Below are positions 20,010 through 28,800 of a stretch of DNA of 36,954 nt, piece after piece. Origin of the DNA: a virus. A program made the position numbers and the translations under genes. The stretch covers positions 1 through 36,954 of the IMG/VR virus record IMGVR_UViG_3300043313_000373; one strand, given 5' to 3'. How positions within the stretch are numbered: the stretch's first letter is position 1; the number at the start of each line of letters is the position of its first letter. Under the pieces are notes generated by a model. It did not search any database. It was given only the letters and a program-made list of their open reading frames with translations, and was not told the DNA's origin.

Positions 20010-21073
20010 TAGAACGTGACATCCAGGTTCTCGGCCATGACCTGGATGGCGGGCAGCGTGCCCGCCGGGTCGGCGAACGCCTGGAAGGTCGTCTTGTTGT
20101 CCAGGCCCTGCGGCCCAGACACGTTGATCCCCGAGTTGGTGATCTTGCAGAACGGCATGATCACGGAGAGCTTGCCGAACTGCGAGGTGCCCGCGTCGAC
20201 CTTGCCGACCCAGGACAGCTCCAGGCAGGTGGTGCTGTAGGCCGCGTATGCGTCGTAGAGCTGCGTACGGTCCTGGAACTCGATGTCCAGGTCGGCGGTG
20301 TAGGACTGGAACGCCGAACCGGCCATGAGCTGGTTGGACTTCGTGCCGAGGCCACCCGAGAAGAAACCGTCGGTACGCAGCGGCATCGCGCCCTTCGCCG
20401 ACACCCCGCGGCAGCCCTTGATCTCCGCGCCACCGGCCACCGATACCACGCTCGACGCGACCGAGGGCGTGCCGCCGATCTTCGCCGAGAAACAGTTGAA
20501 CCGCAGCGGTTCGTTGATGGTCGCGCCGGTGCCGCCCACGTAAGCGGCGGTGGCCAGCGCGGTGGCGGTCGCCTCGGACCAGCCGTCCAGAGAGAAGCGC
20601 AGCTTGAGCAGCTCGTTACGGGCCTGCGACAGCTCCCACTGGGTGATCTTCGCGCCAGCCACGGTGTGCGGGCGCACCAGGCCGGTCTGGGTGGTCTCCG
20701 GGAACCCGAACTGCACCGTCATGGCCAGCGCGCCGGGGTCGCCGTTCCAGAACGCGCTGCGGTAGAACGCACCGGAGAGCAGCACCGGGGCCGCCAGCGG
20801 CGCGCCCAGCATCTGCTTGTAGATCAGGTCCAGGTTGCGAGTGCCGACGTTAAGCTCCACGTCGCGCGAGACCTGCTGGCCGACCGTCGCGGTGCGGTCG
20901 ATGGTGGGCACGGTGGAGCATCCGCCCAGCCCCTCATCGGTGACCTTGAGAACGTCCAGCCCGTCCCCGCCGATGGAGACATGCTTGTAGAAGTGGTCAA
21001 CCGTGACCGGCGTGCCGACCGTGGTTTCGTTCTTATACCCGAACTGCGAGCAGATGCCCGAGCCGACAGCCAT
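20009..21073 (-). CDS. Major tail tube protein
   Basis: The 354-residue product has the beta-rich composition of a tail tube subunit: GICSQFGYKNETTVGTPVTV at the N terminus (the pattern 'FGYxxETTxGTP' is characteristic of tube proteins), IDRTATVGQQVSRDVELNVG, DLDIEFQDRTQLYDAY and KITNSGINVSGPQGLD. AAGGAGGGG precedes ATG 21073, a very strong ribosome site fitting a highly expressed structural protein. The gene lies between neck genes and tail chaperones. Confidence 0.87.
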   Translation of the reverse strand: MAVGSGICSQFGYKNETTVGTPVTVDHFYKHVSIGGDGLDVLKVTDEGLGGCSTVPTIDRTATVGQQVSRDVELNVGTRNLDLIYKQMLGAPLAAPVLLSGAFYRSAFWNGDPGALAMTVQFGFPETTQTGLVRPHTVAGAKITQWELSQARNELLKLRFSLDGWSEATATALATAAYVGGTGATINEPLRFNCFSAKIGGTPSVASSVVSVAGGAEIKGCRGVSAKGAMPLRTDGFFSGGLGTKSNQLMAGSAFQSYTADLDIEFQDRTQLYDAYAAYSTTCLELSWVGKVDAGTSQFGKLSVIMPFCKITNSGINVSGPQGLDNKTTFQAFADPAGTLPAIQVMAENLDVTF

Positions 21074-21076
21074 GGG

Positions 21077-21370
21077 TTACCCCTCCTTATCACCCTCGGG
21101 CAGGTCGACCATTTCGACCGCCTTCGTCTTGGACTTCTTGCCGGACTCCAGCTCCCATGTCGAGCGGGCGAACGCGCGCACGTCTCCGTCTTCGAGCACG
21201 CCGAGCTGGACCACGAAGTAGTCGGCGGCCTCGTCGTCCTCGACCACCTTGCCGGGAACGTCGACACTCGCGCCGACCAGCAGCTCCAACGGCATGCCCA
21301 CGGCCATGCCGAGCACGGGCACGCTGGCGTCGTGGCGGCCCACGTAGCGCAGGCGGATGATGTCGACCAT
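21077..21370 (-). CDS. Hypothetical protein next to the tail tube
   Basis: A 97-residue acidic protein from ATG 21370 with AAGGAG upstream (MVDIIRLRYVGRHDASVPVL). RYVGRHDASVPVLGM suggests a small beta-barrel with similarity in style to head-tail joining or tail-associated small proteins. C terminus is highly charged. No certain family; placed 3 nt before the tail tube start. Confidence 0.65.
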   Translation of the reverse strand: MVDIIRLRYVGRHDASVPVLGMAVGMPLELLVGASVDVPGKVVEDDEAADYFVVQLGVLEDGDVRAFARSTWELESGKKSKTKAVEMVDLPEGDKEG

Positions 21371-21381
21371 TGCGTGCTCCT

Positions 21382-21870
21382 TTAGATCCTGGTCCAGACG
21401 ACCACGGAGAAGTTGACGATCACGTCGCAGCCGCTCTGCCCACGCATCTGGCGCACCTGGGTGATCTGCGGCTGACATGCCAGGACCACGGTCGGCACAC
21501 CTAGCGACGAGTTGCGGACCAGGGCATGTATGGCCCTGGTCCAGGTGAACGCGGTGGCCCGCGCGGTGCGCATGACACTGTTCGCGTCGCGCGTGGAGAT
21601 ACCGCAGGGGATCTCCCAGTGCTCATCCACATCAGCGTGCGCGCCGTCAACGCCCAGGCTCGCCCAGGAGAACTCGGCGCTGGTGACGGACTCGTCGTCC
21701 ACTACCGGGCGCGCGCCGATCGTGACGATGGTCGGCCCGGAGAAGTCGGTGAGCCCCGGCCCGTCGTAGACCCGCAGCGTCTCGGCGGCGATGCCCGCCG
21801 CGATGGTGGCGTCAGCGATCACCGTGTCGTAGAGCCCGTTAAGCACAGCCTCGATCGCGGTGGTGGTCAT
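21382..21870 (-). CDS. Tail terminator/neck protein
   Basis: The 162-residue protein (ATG 21870, ATGA overlap) has LNGLYDTVIADATIAAGIAA followed by TLRVYDGPGLTDFSGPTIVT and a strand-rich C-terminal part (GCDVIVNFSVVVWTRI). This matches the plan of tail completion or terminator proteins that lie between the connector and the tube gene. Assignment rests on fold-like pattern and order. Confidence 0.68.
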   Translation of the reverse strand: MTTTAIEAVLNGLYDTVIADATIAAGIAAETLRVYDGPGLTDFSGPTIVTIGARPVVDDESVTSAEFSWASLGVDGAHADVDEHWEIPCGISTRDANSVMRTARATAFTWTRAIHALVRNSSLGVPTVVLACQPQITQVRQMRGQSGCDVIVNFSVVVWTRI

Positions 21871-22397
21871 GCGATGTAGACCCTGCGGTCGGGGGCCAGC
21901 AGCTCCTGCGCGCGACGCGGGACGGCGAAGCCCAGCGGGGTCTGCACCAGCTCTTCACCGGGGTAGCCGCGTCCGGCCGAGCCGTTCTGGACCATCCACA
22001 GGTGCCGGAAGACTTCCAGTCCGGCCGTCTTCTGCCTGCTCAGAATGGCCGCGAGTCCGGCGGTGTAGACCACGGTGTAATAGCCGTAGAACCAGGAGCC
22101 CCGGCTGACGATCAGCCCCGACGTGGTGTCGGCGAAGTAGCTGGTGGTGTCCAGCGCGGTGCCCTGGTCGGGCGTGATCGACGTGACCGAGACCAGCGGC
22201 ACCTTGTTGGGCTGGATCACGCACGAGTTGAGCTGGCGCAGCTCGGTGAGGACGGTCGGGGACAGCGGGCCGCCGATCGCGTACTCCACCCATTCGCTGG
22301 CGGCCGTGAGCACGGTGGTCATCTTGGTGTCGTCGGCCGCGCCGCCGGTGTAGTTGATCCACGCCTTCGCCTCAGCCAGGGTCGCAACCAGCGTCAT
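21867..22397 (-). CDS. Head-tail connector (gp6-like) protein
   Basis: This 176-residue protein opens LVATLAEAKAWINYTGGAAD, followed by TVLTAASEWVEYAIGGPLS and VPLVSVTSITP, the typical pattern of HK97 gp6/SPP1 gp15-type connectors that dock on the portal ring. ATG 22397 has GGAGGGG upstream. It follows a strong hairpin that separates it from the capsid accessory gene. Confidence 0.82.
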   Translation of the reverse strand: MTLVATLAEAKAWINYTGGAADDTKMTTVLTAASEWVEYAIGGPLSPTVLTELRQLNSCVIQPNKVPLVSVTSITPDQGTALDTTSYFADTTSGLIVSRGSWFYGYYTVVYTAGLAAILSRQKTAGLEVFRHLWMVQNGSAGRGYPGEELVQTPLGFAVPRRAQELLAPDRRVYIA

Positions 22398-22422
22398 GGC
22401 GTCCCCTCCGAGGCAGGTAGTA

Positions 22423-22465
22423 CCACCGGCCCCCCAGGGGAGGCCGTCCCGACGGGGGCCGGTGG
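22423..22465. terminator. 12-bp hairpin between head and connector genes
   Basis: CCACCGGCCCCC (22423-22434) pairs perfectly with 22454-22465; the 19-nt loop can form a smaller stem. For leftward transcripts it could lower expression after the capsid genes or stabilise the 3' end of their mRNA. Confidence 0.6.
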
Positions 22466-22483
22466 CACGTCTCTATGTGAAAT

Positions 22484-23041
22484 CTACGTGATGTAGACGT
22501 ACGGGATCACGAATGCGCTGGTGGGTGTGGCCACCGTGGCAGGCGCGACACCGAGCACACCGGAGCCGTGGGTCTGCGAGCACGCCCGGCCCGCAGCGGC
22601 CAGAGCCGCATTGAGCATCGAGACGCCGCGCAGGGTCGGCACCGTGGTGGCGGTGAAGCTGATGCCCACCCGGTAGAGCCCGGCCGCCGGTGTGGTGTAC
22701 GCCGTAGCCAGGGTGCCCGCGTACGCCGTGTTGGCCGCACGCGCCGTGGTAAGGAAGTCGGCCGACTGCGCGAGCTTGTTGCCCGCGCTGTCCCGGATCA
22801 CCACGTAACCGTTGGTGGGCGTACCCGCCGCCGTGCCGCCGGTGACGAAGTTCAGCGCAGTGATCGTGACGCCCGCGTCGATGTACATGTCAAAGACCAG
22901 CTCGACGCCGGTCGCCGCGATGGCACAGTCAACGCTGGCGTAGAGCTTCGGCACCGACTCGCCGTAGATGTTCGGCGAGCCGAAGCGCAGCCAGTCCGGA
23001 TTGACCTTGGGATACGCCTCGGTGTTGGTATTGCCCGGCAT
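22484..23041 (-). CDS. Capsid-associated beta-sandwich (head fibre/decoration-type) protein
   Basis: A 185-residue protein (ATG 23041) with YGESVPKLYASVDCAIAATG then strand-rich repeats such as GYVVIRDSAGNKLAQSADF and GLYRVGISFTATT. It is Ala/Thr/Gly-rich and resembles phage surface beta-sandwich proteins. It sits two genes after the major capsid protein, where decoration or head-fibre proteins are usual. No specific family is certain. Confidence 0.62.
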   Translation of the reverse strand: MPGNTNTEAYPKVNPDWLRFGSPNIYGESVPKLYASVDCAIAATGVELVFDMYIDAGVTITALNFVTGGTAAGTPTNGYVVIRDSAGNKLAQSADFLTTARAANTAYAGTLATAYTTPAAGLYRVGISFTATTVPTLRGVSMLNAALAAAGRACSQTHGSGVLGVAPATVATPTSAFVIPYVYIT

Positions 23042-23043
23042 GC

Positions 23044-23361
23044 CTACTCCGTCTTCTTGGCCGCAGGTGCCCGCTTGGCGGGAGCCTTGGCCTTGTCGTC
23101 GTCGCCCTTGTCGCCGTCCTTGACGTCGTCGCCGTCCTTGACGTCGTCGCCCGACTCGTCGGTCTCCACCGATTCCTCGGTCCCGTCGTCGTCGAACTCC
23201 GCGCCGAAGTCGTCGCGGAGAGCCTGACGGATCTCCTCGATGCGCCGGGCCTTGGTGCCCTCCCGGCCGTTGTCGGGGCTCTTGAGCTGGTTCTCCAGCT
23301 CGGTGCGCAAGGAAGCCTCGCGCACCGCCGGGGTCGAAACCCAGTCCATTGGCATAGTCAT
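23044..23361 (-). CDS. Acidic low-complexity head-region protein
   Basis: This 105-residue protein (ATG 23361 behind AGGAGG) has an N-terminal helix-rich half (LRTELENQLKSP, RRIEEIRQALRDDF) and an extremely acidic middle with a duplicated GDDVKD unit, ending in a basic Ala/Lys tail (AKRAPAAKKTE). The half-acidic, half-basic design fits a disordered head-associated protein. It lies 6 nt after the major capsid stop. Confidence 0.65.
   Translation of the reverse strand: MTMPMDWVSTPAVREASLRTELENQLKSPDNGREGTKARRIEEIRQALRDDFGAEFDDDGTEESVETDESGDDVKDGDDVKDGDKGDDDKAKAPAKRAPAAKKTE
23116..23151. repeat. Tandem 18-bp repeat (two perfect copies)
   Basis: The 18-bp unit at 23116-23133 recurs immediately at 23134-23151 and encodes the GDDVKD duplication in the acidic protein. 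This is likely a slippage-type length polymorphism. Confidence 0.85.
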
Positions 23362-23367
23362 GGCCTC

Positions 23368-24840
23368 CTAGTACCCGGCGGTCGGGATGACGCCCGTGCC
23401 GCTGATGACCGAAATTGCCTCGGGGCGACGGTTGCCCATGAACGCGAAGTACTCGAAGACCTGGACGCGCACCTGAAGGGTGCCGCTCAGGACCTCCTGG
23501 AGCACCCGCGTGCGAACCGGACCCTCCCAGAGGAAGAGGTCACTCCACCGCGCGGTGATGATCCGGGTCTCGTTGGTGCCGCCGCCAAGGTTCGACGGGA
23601 TGTTGCCGTCGGTGTAGGCGGGGGCGCCGTAGGCGAACATGCCCGCCGCACCCTCGGCCGCGAGGCCGCTCTGGGTGGCCGCCGGGTTGTAGGCCACGCC
23701 CGGCAGCGTGATCAGCGGCCGGTTGGTCGTGTCGAGCTGGCCGGTTGCCCAGTACCACATCGACGGAATGAGGAGCACGCCCGTCGCGGGCAGCTTGCGG
23801 TTCTTCTCGATCAGCGAGGCCGACTGCACGAGCGGGACGTACAGCTCAGGCAGGGTCGGGCTGGCATCGGTGTAGGTCACGGCGTTGATGCCCGGAACGT
23901 TGAGGATGCCGAGCACCTGACCGGCAGCGTTGGACCCGTTGACCACCTGAATGTCGAGCTTGCTGTTCAGGTCAGCCAGCAGGTCGGCGTAGATGATGTC
24001 GTCGAAGTTGATCGGCGACTGGTCGAGAAGCTGCAGCGCGATGTCCTGCTGTCCGGCGATCGTCTTGACGTTCGCCTGGACCGACGTGTCGGTCAGGTCG
24101 GTGGACTGCACCGCAGCCGCGTCAGCGGTCTGCACGGCGGCAGCCGTACCGGTGCTGACCTTCGGCAGGTTGATGGAGTCGGTGCCCGGCGGCAGATCGA
24201 AGTGCTGGCACAGGTTGGCCGCGGTCCGGCCGAAGCGCGGCAGGTCAACGTACTGGTCGACCATCCAGAGCGGGGGAACGAAGTAACCGCCCTGGCCGTC
24301 CGTCCGGTTCGGGTTGACACGCGACTCGAAGACGGAACCGTCGGGCAGCGCCCGCTGCTCGTCGCGCGCGCGACGCTCGCGGTTGGCCAGCCGTGCGGGC
24401 AGCTCGACCCGCAGCTCGGCCGCGTGGCGGGCAAGCCGCTCGGAGGCCGCATTGGCACCGCCGTCGCCGTCACCGTGGCCGGTGCCAGCGCGGGCCAGGT
24501 CCAGGAAGTATGAGTGTCCGGAGCCCCGGCCGTAGACCATCGGCTCGTTGGTGACGACCGCGCCGCCGACCGCGCGCGTCTCGGTCGTGGCACCGTCGCC
24601 GGACACCGCGTTCTCGGCCGGAAGGGCTGCGATGGTGGCCCGGCGGGCCTCGTCGCGGGCCACGGCCAGGTACAGCCCGGTGGCTTCCCGTCCGGCGGCA
24701 GCGTCGGCCATCTCGCCGCGCTCGGTGGTGAGCGCGTCCCAGCGGGCCTGCTGCTGCTCGTCCAGCGGGTTGTTGCCCGCTGCGTCGTTGATACTGCGCA
24801 GCTCGGTCGCAATAGCGGCCAGGCGCACACGTGGATTCAT
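23368..24840 (-). CDS. Major capsid protein (HK97 fold)
   Basis: The 490-residue protein has the HK97 layout: a helical N-terminal delta/scaffold region (about 1-60, LDEQQQARWDALTTERGEM), a linker, then the shell domain with GGYFVPPLWMVDQYVDLPRF, LPKVSTGTAAAVQ, LLDQSPINFDDIIYADLLA, ITLPGVAYNP and a C-terminal ARWSDLFLWEGPVRTRVLQE with FAFMGNRRPEAI. ATG 24840 has AGGAG upstream. It directly follows the prohead protease, which would remove the N-terminal region during maturation. The stretch 60-155 is longer than average. Confidence 0.92.
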   Translation of the reverse strand: MNPRVRLAAIATELRSINDAAGNNPLDEQQQARWDALTTERGEMADAAAGREATGLYLAVARDEARRATIAALPAENAVSGDGATTETRAVGGAVVTNEPMVYGRGSGHSYFLDLARAGTGHGDGDGGANAASERLARHAAELRVELPARLANRERRARDEQRALPDGSVFESRVNPNRTDGQGGYFVPPLWMVDQYVDLPRFGRTAANLCQHFDLPPGTDSINLPKVSTGTAAAVQTADAAAVQSTDLTDTSVQANVKTIAGQQDIALQLLDQSPINFDDIIYADLLADLNSKLDIQVVNGSNAAGQVLGILNVPGINAVTYTDASPTLPELYVPLVQSASLIEKNRKLPATGVLLIPSMWYWATGQLDTTNRPLITLPGVAYNPAATQSGLAAEGAAGMFAYGAPAYTDGNIPSNLGGGTNETRIITARWSDLFLWEGPVRTRVLQEVLSGTLQVRVQVFEYFAFMGNRRPEAISVISGTGVIPTAGY

Positions 24841-24853
24841 TGGAAGGACTCCT

Positions 24854-25537
24854 CTAAGGGAAGACGGAGAGAGCGCGCTCACGCGCGGCTCTGGTCAATC
24901 CCGAGGTGTCCAGTTCAACGGCCCCGGCGGACGGGGTGCCCGCAGGGGCGGCCCCGTCACTGGAATTGCGCAAGTAGTCAACGAGATCATAGAGCAGTCG
25001 CCGCCGCTCGTCATCGTCCAGGCCCATCATCATCGAGCGCACACTGACGCTGGTGGCCGTGTAGACCGGGTGGACGACCGGCCCCAGCTCGTACAGCTCG
25101 ACCTCCTTGACGCTGCGCAGGTCGACCTCAGTGCCGCGCCGGGTCCAGGTGTCGTTGTTGACCCGCATCTTGAAGCTCATGCCGCGCAGCGCCTTGCCCT
25201 CGATGGCCTGACGGATCGGCTCGACCACCGGGTTGTCGAACAGCCGCGCCCGCACATACAGGCCGTGCTCGTCAGGGTGGACGTCCTCGAACGCGCCGAT
25301 GGGCACAGTGCCGGTGCGCGGGTCGTTGCCGTGGTCGAACTGGAGGACGGGCATCCGCTCGGCGAGCGTCTTGGTGAAAGCGGAGCGCTCAATCATCTCG
25401 TCGAACGCCGGTTCCCGGCCCATCGCGGGCACGCGGGCATGCCGGTTGAACACCGCCGCGTAGCCCTCCATGGTGTGTCCGTCGGACACCTCGGGCTCGA
25501 AGCTGTAGGCGCGCACGCAGAACCGGGACGGCTTCAC
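24854..25537 (-). CDS. Prohead (capsid maturation) protease, U35/HK97 gp4 family
   Basis: A 227-residue serine protease: EGYAAVFNRHARVP near the N terminus, VLQFDHGNDPRTGTV with catalytic His69, and ALRGMSFKM with catalytic Ser121, then YELGPVVHPVYTATSV, the family's conserved tail strand. I chose GTG 25537 because GGAGG lies 7 nt upstream; a TTG at 25549 is poorer. It processes the capsid protein encoded next in the operon. Confidence 0.9.
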   Translation of the reverse strand: MKPSRFCVRAYSFEPEVSDGHTMEGYAAVFNRHARVPAMGREPAFDEMIERSAFTKTLAERMPVLQFDHGNDPRTGTVPIGAFEDVHPDEHGLYVRARLFDNPVVEPIRQAIEGKALRGMSFKMRVNNDTWTRRGTEVDLRSVKEVELYELGPVVHPVYTATSVSVRSMMMGLDDDERRRLLYDLVDYLRNSSDGAAPAGTPSAGAVELDTSGLTRAARERALSVFP

Positions 25538-25552
25538 GGCATCCTCCAAACG

Positions 25553-25801
25553 CTAGAAGTCATCGGGCGTGTCTTCGGGCACGTCGATGGGATCGGACCA
25601 ACCGGTGCGGGGTAGTGCCTCGAAGCCCATGATCAGCGCCTGGATGTCGGGGGCCAGGTCGTCCCAGGTGGCGTTGTCCATGCCTGCGGCCATATACGCC
25701 TCGCGCACCTGGGCAGCCTCGTCGGGGTCCGGGTCGTGCGACCCGAGCGCGTCGGAGAGTCGGTAGTGCAGCTCGGCCTGCGGCGAGAGTGGCTGGGTCA
25801 T
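25553..25801 (-). CDS. Hypothetical protein between portal fusion and protease
   Basis: An 82-residue acidic helical protein from ATG 25801, which shares one base with the portal stop (TAATG). It begins MTQPLSPQAELHYRLSDALG and has DNATWDDLAPDIQALIMGFE. It might be a chaperone, scaffold or partner (even an antagonist) of the enzyme domains at the end of the portal protein; that idea rests on adjacency alone. Confidence 0.65.
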   Translation of the reverse strand: MTQPLSPQAELHYRLSDALGSHDPDPDEAAQVREAYMAAGMDNATWDDLAPDIQALIMGFEALPRTGWSDPIDVPEDTPDDF

Positions 25802-28800
25802 TAGTCGGCCTCCTGAATGATGAGCACGGAACGGTTCACCCAGTTGTATGCGGGCTTGCCGGGGCGGGCGATGTGCACCGCACCCCCGCCGGGGCTGTGG
25901 TGGTGGCTGGAGATCTCGATCCCGTCAAGACCCTCCGCAGCGGCGTAGCGGCCAGGGTCGCGCAGCGTGCCGACGCCGCCGGTGTCGCCCTGCCGGGAGC
26001 CGCTGAAGTGCTTCGACGAGGAAGAGCCGGTGGCACGGGCGCGCTTGTGAACGCTGTCAAAGCCTTCGATCTTGGCTGACTTCGGGATCAGGATGCGCAC
26101 CACACTGTTCTTAGAGCCGTCGCTGTACATCCTGGCCACGCTCTGCTGGGTGGTCAGGTAGTAGCCGTTGCCGAAGATGCCGGTGCCGTAGTAGGCCGGG
26201 CCGCTGCGCATGTCCTCGTGAATGGAGGCAGCCGACTTGGTCGGGGTGCCCCAGCCGCCCGCGCTCTGGACGCCACGCCACGCCTCGATGTAGTCGCCGG
26301 TAGCCAGCAGCCGGTCAAACTCACTGCGCTTGACCACGGTGGGCGTCTCGTCATAGCCCTGCATCGCGCCGATGGCGGCCAACCGCTCGTCGGCGGTCTT
26401 GCCCCGGTAGCTGCGCCGGGTAGCGGACACGTCGGAGCGGAGCTTGTCCTGGGCACCGTTGTCGCTAACGAGATTCCTGCCCTTCGACGGCTTGTGCGGG
26501 GTGGCGGGGCGCGGCGGGGCCGACGGTGCGCCGTTGCCCGCCGTGGTCGAGGGGAAGATTGACATGACGTTGGTCTGCAGCTTGCCGCCCGCCACCGGGT
26601 GATGCAGCTTGCCCGCCTTGTCCAGGGCGTCGATCTCGGCCCGCGTCATCCACTTCGCGTCGGAGGTCTCCATGCGCGCGTTGTGGGTCTGAAGGTGCGG
26701 GGTCATCATGGTCGGCACCGTGGCGGCCACCGAGTGGTACGTCCACGGCGTGGGGTTGCCCTTGGCGTCCACCGCGTTGATGTCGGAGCGCTCCAGCACG
26801 TGATAGCCGTGCACCTGCGCACCGGCGAAGTCGGCGTCGGTCCAGCCCAGCTCTTCGGCCACCTCGCGGGTTGCGCCCTGGTAGAAGTTCTCCTTGGACT
26901 CGAACGCACCGCCGGGATAGCTCCACACCCCGGGGTCAGAGATGGCCGGGCCGCGCTGGGTCATCAGGAACCGCTCGGTGCCGCTGGCGTCAACGTGGCG
27001 CAGCAGCAGTCCGCCCGAGCCGTACTTGCCCCACACGCGCGACTTGTGGTCGGGGGTGTAGAGCCACTCATCCCCGCGCTGGCCGCTATTGGTGGCCTGC
27101 ACCAGCAGACCGCCCTGCGGCGCGGGCAGGATCGTCTGGTGCGGGTTGGCCGGTCCGGCGATCTGGGCCGACGGGGTCGGCATGGTACCGAGCGGCGTGC
27201 CCGCCGGGGTGAACCGGTCGATGAGCTTCTTGGCCCGGTCGCGGTCCTTGCGGCCCGGCGCGAACTGGGCGGTGGCGTGCAGCCCGGCCAGGATCTGCTG
27301 CTGATCCCGCGCCGTCATAGCGTCGTAGTCGGCCTTGTGCAGGTGGCCGATATGGGTGTTGCGCTCGGCGTCGCTCATCATCGAGTTGGACGATGCGGCC
27401 AGCGCGTTGCCCTGCCGGGTGCCGCGGTTGGCGCGACCCGACACCGGCGTGATCGGGGTCTGCATGTGCGGGTTGGGATTGGCCGGTGCCCCGCCGGGCA
27501 GCGTGCCCACGTTGGTAAGCAGCCGGGCCAACGGGTCATGCTTGTCCATGATGTCGGCCGCGCGCTGCACCAGCGCCGGATCAGCGCTGGTGGCATACAC
27601 GCCGGTCAGGTAGTCCATCAACGTCTTGCGCTCGGGCGAGGGCAGATTGTTGAAGTCGTACGGGTCGATCGCGTCGATCGCGTCGAGCTTCTCGGCGTCG
27701 GTAGCCACGGTGGGCAGCAGCGCCTGCGCATAGCGCGCCTGCGCGAACGGTGCCCTCGACCCCGGCGCCAAGTGAATGGCGTTGCTGGGCACCGTCGCGC
27801 GGTGGTTCGGGTCGAAGCGGTCCAGCAGGTCACGCGCCCGCAGACGCTGCGCCGGGTCGACGTGGTAGCCGTAGATGTCGTCGAGCACATCCATCACGAC
27901 GTGCTGGGAGCTTCCGTCCATCGCGTCGAAGTCGGCACGACTCAGCTTCTCCAGCTCGTCCAGCTTCACCGCGCCGGACAGTGCCCCGTTGGCAGCCGCC
28001 AATGCATCACGGATCCGCGCCTGCTGCGCCGGGTCGTACACGCCGGGAACACCCGGAGCCGTGGGCAGCTTCGCCGCAGGCGCTGCGGTCGGGTATCCGG
28101 CGAGCTGGGCATGCACGCGGTCGGCCTGCGACTGGTGTGATCCCCACTGATGGCTGGAAAGGTGCGCCAACATCCAGTCCTGATCGGCCACGGATAGCGA
28201 CGCCCAGTCGCTGGGGGTCATCTGGCCAGCAGAGGCAAGCTTGGAGGGATCGGTGACGTTCGCGTCGCGCATCAGGAACAGCGCATTGGAAGCGCGCACG
28301 GTTCGGTTCGGCGACGAGATGAACACCGGCATGGCAATAGGCATGGCCGTGCCCACCGGAGCTGGCGCGGCAGTGCCGGGCGTGACCTGCACCAGGCGGT
28401 CATAGACGTCCTGGGCGCGCTGGCTGTCCTGACGGCGCAGCGCGTGCGCGTTGATGTCGTTGAGCTTGTCCAGGATCTTGTTCTGATCCGGGCCGGACAG
28501 GGTGGCGAAGTCGGTGTCGGTGAGCCGGTCGACCTTGTCCATGGTGTCGGTGATCGGGTTGGGCTTGCCGACCGCGTCCAGCGCGTCGGCGATCCGCTTG
28601 GCACGCGTCGAGCGCGGCCCGGGCACGCCCGGCGAGCGCGGCAGGCGCGGGGTGGGCACATGCACCGGCTGCGGCACGTGTACGGCCGGGGTCATGCCCG
28701 CGCCCACGTGGTGCAACAGCGCCTGCCGGATGTAGTCGTGGCTGGCCCCGCGCGGCAGGGTGACACCCATCCGGCGGGCCACCCGGCGCAGCCGGTCACG

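Noticed and set aside
26599-28140. 513-codon open frame on the plus strand
   Set aside because: Antisense to the portal linker and NUDIX region; Val/Gly/Arg/His-rich shadow translation without domain signals.
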